Shown one piece after another: positions 12,609-22,642 of a stretch of DNA of 64,000 nt. The stretch is from NCBI GenBank assembly GCA_030063045.1, contig JAQSEB010000137.1, forward strand, positions 1,984,001-2,048,000, in the 5' to 3' direction. The first letter of the stretch is position 1. Each line of letters opens with the position of its first letter. This stretch comes from Pratylenchus scribneri (taxonomy: Eukaryota; Nematoda; Chromadorea; Rhabditida; Pratylenchidae). The translations under genes and the position numbers were made by a program. The notes below the pieces were generated by a model. It was given only the letters and a program-made list of their open reading frames with translations. It was not told the origin of the DNA and made no database searches.

Positions 12609-12857
12609 TTATTATGTTAATAATATTTGTTGTTGTTGTTGAGATCAATGGGACAATAATAACAAAATGGTTTGGGCAAGAAAAAGGCACAAAATTTGGA
12701 GCATTTTTGGCTGTAAAAATTTAATTTATGATTAATTTTAATTTAAAATATTAAAAAAAGTTAATTAAATTTATGATTAATTTTTAAATAGAAATGAATG
12801 CAAAAATGTTTTAAAAAGGAATAAAATTTAAATGGAATGGGCAAGGTATATTTCTGT

Positions 12858-13192
12858 AAATATTTGGCCATACTTTTGGCCATAGTTCAACGAGGCAAAA
12901 GCCACTTTTGAAAATCCATATGTTATTTGAAAGCTCAAAGTGTCCTTTATAAAGTGGCTTATTTAAATTATATAAATCTGGCTTTAATGAAAGTTAAATG
13001 TCATTGATTTGAGTTTAATAAATCCACATTTTTTGAAGCCGCTTATTTTTAGAAATTTTAATGTTTTCATAAAATGAAATGAATTAATCCTCATTTTAGA
13101 ATGCATTTAGGGTGCATTTAGTGCTTTCGAATGGCATAATGCCTTCCAAAATTAATTGTTTTCTTGTTGAGATATGGCCAAAATAAATGGCC
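12858..13192. repeat. Fold-back element family C, copy 1
   Basis: Arms start with TTTGGCCATAGTTCAACGAG and end with CTTGTTGAGATATGGCCAAA. Internal arm words AAAGTGTCCTTTATAAAGTG and the complementary CATTTAGTGCTTTCGAATGG are shared with the other C copies. Confidence 0.8.
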
Positions 13193-14219
13193 CGAGTCAA
13201 TTGAATATAATGATTTGGGAAAAAGGAATAAAGGAAGGCCAAAGGGAGGGGAATTTTTTAGGAAATGGTCAAAATTTTTAAACTTTTTTTTTCGAAATAA
13301 TTCCCTCAAAACGATTTATTTTCGATCCTTTGTGTAATTTTCACCTATTTTTGTGCCATATTCATCAGAGGGAAGGGATTAATCCAAACCCCGCACAAAA
13401 TGGTGTAGGCAAATAATACAAGCGCACAAAATGCCACCCTCTTTTTGGCCTATACATTTACATTGGTTACCACAAAATGGTCGGTGTCCGTATTTTTTCC
13501 CCTTTTTTTTTCTGCAGCTGGTGCTAACATGTCTCTCCTTGACGTGAGGGGGGAAAATTGTTCTCCTCTTTCCGCATTTGGGGGCAAAGGGGCAAAGAAG
13601 GGGGGTAGGCAAATTATTGATGAGGAGGAGAATGAAATTGTGCCGACTATGGAGAAAAATTCCTTTGGCCTTTTCAAACAAAATAAAATCGAGGAAAAGA
13701 GTGGAAGAGAATTGGAGCCAAAAGAAATTTTGAGATTGGCCATGAATTCAAGAATCGAGGGTGGGGGAGATTAATGCCATGGAAGTAAAATGGCAACAAA
13801 TGGTGCGCAAATATAAATTGAAAAAATGCCAGATATCTTTAGCTTAAAAGAAAGGAAGTTGGTAAAAAGTGGCAAAAGGTATGGCAGCATTATTAAGAAA
13901 AAAAAGAATGGAAAGAGGGAAAGGGAATGAAAAAAATGTTCGAAGGGCTTCCAAATATTTGAATAATTTATTGTTTAAATTTGGATTTATAATTAATGCC
14001 ATGGAAGGAAATGGCAACAAATGGTGCGCAAAATACAAAAAAAAATGTTCGATTTGTTTGTGGGAAATTTATAATTGCCAAAAGGTGGTAAAGGAAAAGG
14101 AATGGAGGGATTTAATATAATAGAAGGGAAAATACAGCAAAAGTTGGGGCCGAAGCATTGTACCGGAGGGAAAAGAGGGAGGCAAAAGAAGGAAAGGCTT
14201 GCGTGAAATGCTCGTAGGG

Positions 14220-14570
14220 CTTCCACATATTTGAATTTATTGCATCCGATTCTGATTTCCAATGACCAAAAATTGTATAGTAGCAATAGACATTTTAATT
14301 TATAGCTCATTCTATTTGGTATGGTCGATTCAATTTAGGAAAATTACAATTATGGCCAGATATATTCAATTTAAAAAAAGCTAAACCGGTTTCTAAACCT
14401 AAATTTGTTTTGGCCATAACGTTAGTTCAAATCAATTAAATTTGTTAGAAATTGAAATCTTATTAACAAAACTGACCCTAACTAATCGATTGAACCATAG
14501 ATTAAGGCTGTACAATATTAGAGCATGCCGAAATCAGTATTTACTAAAAATCAAAATTGGCCTAGACATT
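14220..14570. repeat. Repeat family D, copy 1
   Basis: Shares TATGGTCGATTCAATTTAGG-like sequence, a CTAAACCGGTTTCTAAACC core, an AACTGACCCTAAC word and a right end GATTAAGGCTGTACAATATT with the copy at 51780-52185. Confidence 0.65.
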
Positions 14571-15601
14571 GATGTTGGCTGATGAGTATGTTTGAGGCCA
14601 ATCCTAAATCCCATCCAGTCCTCCCTCCTCCCGTCAAATCGATCGGAGTGCATAAGAAAGTGGGGCCGGCCAGATTGAAGGAAGTGGATGGAAAGGGACA
14701 GCTGGACTTTGAAGGAGGAAGCCACCAAAATAAAATATTGAAGCCGGGATAAAGATAGAGGATATTGGGGGATATTGGCTGGCAACAACAGCAGCTGTTC
14801 CCCTTCCTTTATTTTAAGGCCAAGATTGGGTAAATTTGGCCAAAACAATAGGAATAGAAGGACATCAAATCAATTCATTTTCATCAAAAATATTAATAAT
14901 ATTTCTGGAAGGATCCAATCAAGTAAAAAAATTGCTGAAAATTTTGATGTCGATTCCACATTATAAATTAAAACTGGATTAAAAATTTAAAAATGCTGTA
15001 TTTTTATTTTTCGAAATTTTTTTCTAAACATTTTGTGTTTTTATTTTTCTGAACATTTATTTTTTGTTTTTCCAAACATTTAATTTTATTCTAAACATTT
15101 TGTTTTTTAATATTCAAAAATATTTTGTTTTCGTTTTTCTAAGCATTTGTTTTCAAAACATTTTAAATTTTTCCCAAAAATTTTGTATTTTCTAACTTTA
15201 TAAAAATTTTATTTTTTCTTTTTTTAACATTTTGTGTTTTTGTTTTTTCTAAACATTTTTTTGTTTTTTTTCAAACATTTTTTTGTCTTCTAAAAATTTA
15301 TTTTTATTGTGTTTTTTTAGTAAATTTTAAGAATGTAAATTTTTAAAGCTTTATTCATTAAAATTTTATTACCTTTTTTTATTTTTTAAATATTTAATTA
15401 ATAAGAGGATTGTATGTTGAGGTGTTCATTCAAATATTTAATTAAAGGCTATTTAATTTTTTTTATAAATGGAAAAGTTTGTCTAAATTGTTTATGGGAA
15501 GCAGGTGGAGAGGGTGTTATGGCTAAGGAGAAAAGGAAGAGGAAAAGGGCCAATGAAAGCAGAAAGGAATATGGCCCAAAAGCAAAAGCCACACTCTCGG
15601 T

Positions 15602-15676
15602 GGTGGAATGGCCGAATGGTTAACGGCACCGGCTGCAAAGGGGCCCCAATGCGATGGTTCGACAACGACTTCCACC
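15602..15676 (+). pseudogene. tRNA-like sequence, probable tRNA pseudogene
   Basis: 75 nt with a perfect 7-bp acceptor pair (GGTGGAA with TTCCACC), a perfect 4-bp D stem (GCCG with CGGC) around an AATGGTTAA loop, an A-box-like TGGCCGAATGG and a B-box-like GGTTCGACAAC. A GCTGCAAA stretch sits where an anticodon loop with GCA (Cys) would be expected. The anticodon stem does not pair and the T stem pairs at only about three of five positions, so it is unlikely to be a working tRNA. It may be a decayed tRNA or a SINE head. Confidence 0.45.
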
Positions 15677-16139
15677 CAAATTTTTCAACTTCATATCAAG
15701 GGATAACAATGGAAAAGAATGGAGAATGGACCTTATTTAATATTCTATTTTATCGTTTTTTTCGCTTCTCTGTATCTCTGGGTTCAATCGCCTTCAAAGG
15801 AGAAGAGAAGCTAGGGAAAGGATGGAATAGAATAGTGAATAAAGCCCAGTCTTTTCCAAGTGATCCACCACCTGCTTCCCATAAACAATTTAGACAGACA
15901 TTTCCATTTATAAAAATAAAAAGTTTTCAATTAAAAAAATAGTCGCCTACGATTGTAACGCAAATTAAATAAAATAAAAAAGATTTAATAAATAAATAAA
16001 TAAATTTGCAATTGTGTTTTTCGAGGAAAAGTTGCAATACAAAAATTTATTCAATCAAAAATAATTGCACACATTTATTGAAAAATGTCATCAATTCATT
16101 TTTATTAAAAATGATATTAATAATATTTTCAGAAATTAT

Positions 16140-19100
16140 TCATTCAAGCAAAGAAATTGCCAATTTTTGTGCATTGGATTCCATCTTCTTCTTGGCCTTT
16201 GCCAATTCTTCTGCTTGTTTCCTCTCTGCCTCCTCTTTTTCCGCTTTAATTTTTTGTGCATTTTCCGCCTCCAATTTTGGGTAGAAATATCGCATTTGTT
16301 GAGGAGTGTACGAATTTGCGACCAAAACATTTTGCCAACTTCCAAATTCATACCATTTCATGAAATATTCATTATTCATTGTTTTCATGCCCAAATATTT
16401 GGTCATTATTCCTGTGAATTTGGGTGCTAATTTAATGGAATGAAAATGAAAATATTTAATTTGCCGAAAATAAACCTAATACCTAATTAATTATAATGGT
16501 TTAAGGTGGGTTTACCCTACATTCACAAACCAAATATAGGTAGCCAAAATTGGATAGAGCTGGTCAAGATGGACGCATTGAATGGTATATAATTTGTTAT
16601 GGTTTGGTCGACAATTAAAGGGTATTAAACGGTTTAAACCCATTTTGGATTGGTCAAAAATTAAAGGGTATTAAACGGTTTAAACCCATTTTGGTTTGGT
16701 CAATAATTAAAGGGTATTAAACGGTTTAAACCCATCTTGGTTTGGTCAAAAATTAAAGGGTATTAAACGGTTTAAACCCATTTTGGTTTGGTCAACAATT
16801 AAAGGGTATTAAACGGTTTAAACTAATTTTGGTTTGGTCAACAATTAAAGGGTATTAAACGGTTTAAACCATTTTGGTTTTGTCAGAAATTAAAGGGTAT
16901 TAAACGGTTTAAACCCATTTTGGTTTGGTCAACAATTAAAGGGTATTAAAAGGTTTAAACCCATTTTGGTTTGGTCAATAATTAAAGGGTATTAAACGGT
17001 TTAAACCCATCTTGGTTTGGTCAAAAATTAAAGGGTATTAAACGGTTTAAACCCATTTTGGTTTGGTCAACAATTAAAGGGTATTAAACGGTTTAAACTA
17101 ATTTTGGTTTGGTCAACAATTAAAGGGTATTAAACGGTTTAAACCATTTTGGTTTTGTCAGAAATTAAAGGGTATTAAACGGTTTAAACCCATTTTGGTT
17201 TGGTCAACAATTAAAGGGTATTAAACGGTTTAAACACATTTTGGTTTGGTCAACAATTAAAGGGTATTAAACGGTTTAAACCATTTTGATTTTGTCAGAA
17301 ATTAAAGGGTATTAAACGGTTTAAACCCATTTTGGTTTGGTCAACAATTAAAGGGTATTAAACGGTTTAAACCAATTTTGGTTTAATGGTTCAAAACTAA
17401 GTTAGAATTGGTTAAACTCAAACCAAAATATAATCAAATGAAACATCTTTAAGAAATCTATTTAGTAAGTTTATCGGTTTCTGAACCGTTATAATCTTTT
17501 AAACATTTTCAAAACACTTTCGGCAAATTAAATATTTCACCATAAAATTTTACCCATCCAAACATCCTCCAAAATGAACAATTTTGTGTAGGGAATTATG
17601 AGAGAAAATTCGGCAACTGTCCAACCGGAAAGTAAAATGCCCCAGCCGGCAATGTGATCCGGATAGCGATCGAATGGGTATTGGCTAATATCAATCTGAT
17701 AACATAAAGGAAAATTTGAATATTACAATTTTATTAAAATTTTTCTAATTTATAAGAATTCATCATTATTGCCTTCGCGAGCTATCTTCAAATTAAATGA
17801 AGGAGAGAATTGAATTTTTGATGTTAATTAAAAATTGTACTAAAATGTAAAAAAACGCTTTATAGCCAATCTATTGACCATATTTCCACAATGAAGCAGC
17901 CAAATAAATAAGTTTGACGAGCCATTTGAAAGCCCTAAATGTCCTATAAAAAGTAGCTTTATTAATCTTACAAAAAATTAAAACAATTTGTAAAATTAAG
18001 TGGCTTTTCTTCAGTAAATTCGGATTTATTATATTCAAAGGCAAGTAATTTTTTAGTAGAATTTCTTAAAAATATAAATTAGCCACATTGTAAAGAAAAT
18101 TTAGGGCTTTCAAATGGCATATTGCCTTCCAAAATTGGTAGCTTTCTTGTTGAATTATGACCAAAATTATAGCCAACTACTGAATCATTACCCTGTTTTT
18201 ATCGAGTCGATTGCGGTTTGGTACCAAACCATTATTGACATGGCCCATATACAATTGCATATTCGGTGAATATTTGTCCAGCATTTTGGCCAAATTCCAA
18301 GGCAATAAAATGGAATCATCGTCGATGAGAAGGAGGAATGGAACGGGATGAGGCGAACCACAATAGTGGATGGCCAATCCAATTGAATGGATCATCTAAA
18401 AAATATTTGTGACAAAAATTGAAGTGGGAAATGGAAATGATAATACTGTAGTGATAAATTGGATTTAATTTATTAAAATAAATCTTTTTCAGCCTAAAAT
18501 CTTATTAAAATGTAGAGGAAGATTATATGTCTAAATTTTTTGGCCCATATTGCATCGAGGCCATATCCAAATTTAGAAAGTGATATATCATACTAAAGAT
18601 CAAAGTCTCCTTTACAAAATATTAATTATTATATTTTCGCATTTTGAAATGATTTTCGGAGAAAATTTGTAATTACCTAACATACTTGAGTTGCTAATGT
18701 TAGCATTTAAATATTCTTTGAGATTTTTTATTATTTAATAAAAAATATTTATTTTTTTTCGATAGAAATAGTTATTTTGTAGAGGAAATGCTGGCCTTTC
18801 ATATGATATATAAATTTACAATAATGGCTAAATCCTCGTTGAGATTTGAATCAAAAAACAAATGCCCATTCTCAAGCATACTACAACTACAATCATGCTT
18901 TTAAAATAAATTTACTCTAATTTATTGTTTATTTCTTTAATTTTCTCTGATTCTAATATTTCTTTAATTTATCCCGAAAAATATATAAAATATTTCCCAC
19001 TTTGATTGCCCCACTATGCTCATCTGCTTCATCAAAATTGCCAATCAACAAATCTCCATGCTGATCCGCTTCTTGTCGAATACGATTTTCCTCCTCAACA

Positions 19101-20000
19101 TTATTGCCTTGTCCGAGTACAAAAATCGTTCGAAAATGCCACATTCCCCAGGACTCATTTTCTCCATTTTTGCCCCAAGTTTCTCGAATTGCCTTTCTTT
19201 GCTGAAAATTCGAAAATAAAAAACAAATAAAATTTCAATGGAGAATGGACTTCGATTCGTTCGGGTGCACTTTTGACAGCGATTAGCATAAAATTTGTGT
19301 AGAAATCACGTGGCAAATGATCGAAGGCACATGATGGATTGATTCGGGGCACAAAATTATCCCATGGATTCAAAGGGTCCGGTTGTACCTGATGAAAGGG
19401 AATGTATGAATTGGATTTGGAAGGCATAGTGCAAGCTAACTTGATACCATTTAAATTAACTCATCAAACACTGAACCATTCTTGATTATTTTTATAACAA
19501 ATTAAAGAGTAGACTATTGGCTATCAAATGATATTAATTTTATTTTAATTGGTCCAGAATTGATGAAGTTATAACCAAAAAAACCAATGGCAATTTGGCT
19601 AATCCTTAGTAAAGGTCATTTTAAAAGATTTTTGGTCATAATTTCGTCAATTTTGAACTAATTTTTAAATAAAATTAATATCATTAAATAGCCAAAAGTC
19701 TGCTCTTTAAATTGTTACTAAAATTACCAAAATTGTTTCAGTCTTTGATGAGTTATTATAAATGGCGCCAAGTTGGGTAGCTCTGGGAATTTGTGCCACC
19801 TTTCCCGGATGTAATTCCCCCAGAATTGGCCAATGGAATTCGGCAAAAGACTTTTGATGGTAAATTTCTGGCCATCCTCTGAACAAAAAGTGCCAAATAA
19901 TTAATGGAGGTGAGAGGATGAAAATGAACAAAATTGCCGGACGAAAAAGACGAACAAATTTACGCCTATAGCTCATTGGGAGGAGGAATAAAAAAGCCAT
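16140..20000 (-). CDS. Beta-1,3-galactosyltransferase-like glycosyltransferase (GT31)
   Basis: Golgi type II enzyme of family GT31, which adds beta-1,3-linked galactose or GlcNAc from UDP-sugar. Six exons in phase (20000-19800, 19388-19251, 19201-19001, 18395-18192, 17695-17554, 16426-16140) give about 390 residues. Visible: a short cytoplasmic tail, one hydrophobic anchor (about residues 20-37), LIAVKSAPERIE then RKAIRETWG (the family R-x-x-IRxTWG block), FVLGQ, the metal-binding DDD inside LLLIDDDS (about residue 205), YPDHIAGWG, and EDVWMG (family EDVxxG, about residue 290). The C-terminus is an unusual charged E/K/A-rich helix of about 45 residues ending at 16140, not part of the catalytic fold. 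Intron 1 holds fold-back B; intron 5 is essentially one family A element. Acceptor specificity cannot be told. Confidence 0.88.
16452..17545 (+). repeat. Family A element, copy 4, in glycosyltransferase intron 5
   Basis: The best-preserved ends. AATATTTAATTTGCCGAAAA begins about 25 nt from the acceptor, and its inverted match TTTCGGCAAATTAAATATTT ends about 10-15 nt from the donor. The array has roughly 15 units and an internal duplicated block of units. The host intron is 17553-16427. Confidence 0.92.
17858..18180. repeat. Fold-back element family C, copy 2, in glycosyltransferase intron 4
   Basis: Arms with GAAAGCCCTAAATGTCCTAT and its complement; right end CTTGTTGAATTATGACCAAA. It reaches within a few bases of the exon ending at 18192. 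Confidence 0.78.
18508..18865. repeat. Fold-back element family C, diverged copy 3
   Basis: Diverged arms, GCATCGAGGCCATATCCAAA at the left and ATAATGGCTAAATCCTCGTT at the right. Assigned by arm order and position rather than strong identity. Confidence 0.55.
19437..19777. repeat. Fold-back element family B, copy 3, in glycosyltransferase intron 1
   Basis: Well-preserved arms, from TAACTTGATACCATTTAAAT on the left to ATAAATGGCGCCAAGTTGGG on the right. It lies wholly within intron 19799-19389. Confidence 0.85.
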
Positions 20001-20334
20001 TTTTTGGGGAATATAATTTTTGGGAATTTAAAATGAATGAAAAAAATGGTATTGAGAAGGAAGGAAATATATTGGAAAAATAATGGAAGAAATTAATTCT
20101 AGAATGGAAGTCGAAAATTGTCAAATTTATGGTTCGAATGGCTTTTATTGTAGTAGGGATTCATAATCGGTTTTGGGTTAAATAAAAGGTGCTATATCCA
20201 ATTTGGGAAAAAGATATACATTTAGAAAGGCCGGATTTTCCTCTATAAAATGGTTTTGGTGGAAAAATTATTTTAAAAATGGACATGAGTGAATGATGAG
20301 GGGGAAGGGGATGAAATGAGTTCATGAATTTGAT

Positions 20335-20905
20335 TTCGGCACCTAGCTCACAATGAGGCCAAAGCCTATGTGGCAAAGTGATATATCTTTTGAAAGCTCA
20401 ATGTATCATCAAAAATTAGGCTTATTCAGAATTTTTTGATTCCCATCTTTGAAAATATTATATGTCTTTGAATGTAATAAACTCGATTTTTTTGAAGGAA
20501 AAGCTGCTTATTTTACAAATTGTTTTGAAATTCCTACAAATCTATTTAGCCTCTTTTTGTAGGGCTATCCATGATGCCCCTTAGGGCCTTCAACCTTCCA
20601 CATTGCCCTTTAGAAATATCTACTCCAAATCCATGCCTAATCCCCGAACAGTTGTTCACCCCTTTGCCTTTGTCTATTTAATTAAATCGCTTTTATCCAC
20701 TTTGCTTCTTCCCCCAACAAACCCCCTCACCATTCTTTTTGAACCTTTTTGCCAATTACTGAATAAAGCATATTCGCAGTATTTGAACGTCTAAAACCGG
20801 GGAATCTTCAACGGGCGGGAATACCCGACTTATTCCTAGCATCCAAAGGCATATCGCCTTCTAGAACTGGCTACTTCCTTGTTGAAATATGGCCAAAAGA
20901 ATGGT
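20335..20905. repeat. Fold-back element family C, copy 4, interrupted
   Basis: Left arm at 20335-20540; outer part of the right arm (GGCATATCGCCTTCTAGAAC to ATATGGCCAAAAG) at 20838-20905. About 260 bp of unrelated, more GC-rich sequence lies between, suggesting an insertion into the element. Confidence 0.6.
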
Positions 20906-21489
20906 TAGGTTTTTCCAGTCGTCGGTATTCAATTGTCTTGCTTCGTATTGATTGGAAGAGAGTTTTTGGTTAATAGCGCGCCTAATATTCATTCATCTCC
21001 TGTTGCCATTTATAGGCTGGGCGTTAATATTATCGGGATACCGATCTGTTGGATTGGATTGCGTGCATTTGGCCAAAGAGGGAGGGAAAGGGGAGGAAAG
21101 GGCGCAATTAGGGGAAGACGAAGAAGCTGTGGCCCCAATGGGAAGGATTGGAGGGAAAATGGGAAGGGGAAGGGGCAATAATTTATTAATAATATTCCCG
21201 GGGACACCGCATACTTTTTCCTTTCCGGAAGGAGGAGGAAATGTTGGAAAAGGAAAATGAGGAGGGAATTTATGCAAATGGCCCCTCCAATCCAAAGTGC
21301 AACACATTTTCACCATCACATCAGCATATTTTATAATATGGCCAAGTTTATGTTGCCAATTCTCGATTTCCTCATCAGCTGGTTCTCTCCTTTTCCATAG
21401 GAAAAATGCCAAATTATCCTCTACTCTCATATTTTTGCTCGATTCTTCGACTTTATTGAAGCTTAAATACAGCCATTTCAGTAACTGAG

Positions 21490-21818
21490 CCATTCTTTTC
21501 ATATCTCAGCGAGGCTAAAGCCTATCTAAGAAGGCACTATACCATTTGAGAGCCCAAAGTGTCTTATAAAAGAGCCAAAGTGTCCTCTAAAAAGTGGCTT
21601 TATAAAATTTTTTTTAATTCCACTCTAAAAACTAATATTACAAGTCTTTTAGTGTAAAAGACTGGAACTTTTGAGGAAAAGCCACTTATTTCATAAAATT
21701 TTTTAAATTTTTAACGAATTATATCAGCCACTTTTTAGAGAGCATTTAGGGCTTTCGAATAGCATATCGCCTTCCAAAATTGGTTGCTTCCTTGTGGAGA
21801 TATGGCCAAAAGAATTGG
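21490..21818. repeat. Fold-back element family C, copy 5
   Basis: Arms with CAGCGAGGCTAAAGCC at the left and CTTCCTTGTGGAGATATGGC at the right; internal word AAAGTGGCTTTATAAAATTT. Confidence 0.75.
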
Positions 21819-22642
21819 CCAAATATTTAAAATTTTTCCATATCACAATCAAAATTTCCCGCCGAAATTTTCTTTTCAGAAATTTAATAATAAAATGATA
21901 AAACCACTTTCTGGTTTCCCTCCTTTCCCTCTCCTTTTATTTCACGCCACCCGCCGCCGGGGAGGGAGGTCTATGAGGAGAGGGCGGGTCGTCGAGCAGA
22001 AAGAGGAGGAGGAAGGCGGCCAATGCCCAAAGTGGGCGGGCAGAAAAGGATGGGGGGATGTTAGGCTGCACTGATGCTGAGGGGCAAATGCAAAGCAACC
22101 TGACATGATGGGAGGACCTTCCCTTTCCTTCTTCTTTCCATTCATCCTCCCGCCACCACCACCGCCGCCGGCGACAAGAACCCAACATTTTCTCCAGCGT
22201 CTTACCCTATGTAATGTGGGCCTTATCCCCTCATAAGCCGGAGGGGTCATTCCGGGCCAAGGAAGGCAAGGGAGAAAGCATTGGCTCGTGCCAATTCCGA
22301 TGGCTTTTTTGCCTTCCCCTTCTGTATTAATCCGATCGGCGAAGCCCGTGCCAATCCATACTGCCAATAACAATGCCACCAAAATCTCTTCGCCCTTGTT
22401 TTAATCCGATCGGTGAAAGGGCTAATTCCTTTCATACCTTTCCTTTCCCTCAAATAATAAATATGGCTGAAAATGGCATCAGAAAATTTCTCTTAAATAT
22501 ACCTTGAAATGTCATTTACTTCCCTCAAATATGCCTGAAAAATCCTATAATTTCCACCAAAATGCCTAAAAATACCGCCCGAAAATTCACCTAAATATAC
22601 CCGAAAATTTCATATAAAATTTATCAATAATTTGCCAGAAAA

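Larger units (their letters stand above)
12609..16139. other. Intergenic region between the RyR start and the glycosyltransferase 3' end
   Basis: No convincing gene. It holds fold-back C (12858-13192) and a two-copy direct repeat of roughly 225 bp (13770-13990 and 13996-14220; each copy contains ATGGCAACAAATGGTGCGCA). It also holds repeat D, a T-rich tract at 14990-15340 made of degenerate ACATTTTGTTTTT units, and a tRNA-like sequence at 15602. Open frames here (for example 13445-13774 and 15505-15942) show no recognisable domain. Confidence 0.6.
20001..22642. other. Divergent intergenic region between the glycosyltransferase and Islet genes
   Basis: Must contain both promoters. Fold-back C copies lie at 20335-20905 and 21490-21818. 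GC-rich, purine/pyrimidine-skewed stretches lie at 21060-21190 and 21940-22330. Two similar quasi-palindromic words, TAATCCGATCGGCGAA (near 22329) and TAATCCGATCGGTGAA (near 22402), are 70 bp apart. No exon with recognisable similarity was seen. Confidence 0.55.

Noticed and set aside
15505..15942. 145-residue plus-strand frame
   Set aside because: It overlaps the tRNA-like sequence and has no domain; a chance frame is likelier than a gene.
19389..19437. Alternative glycosyltransferase exon starting at CTTGCACTATGCC (19432)
   Set aside because: It would need a GC donor inside the fold-back end (19778). The join 19800/19388 uses a GT donor and a strong pyrimidine-rich CAG acceptor and keeps phase.
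20993..21502. 169-residue minus-strand frame upstream of the Islet gene
   Set aside because: Arises from GC-rich purine-skewed sequence and overlaps fold-back material; no recognisable domain and no splice-supported continuation.
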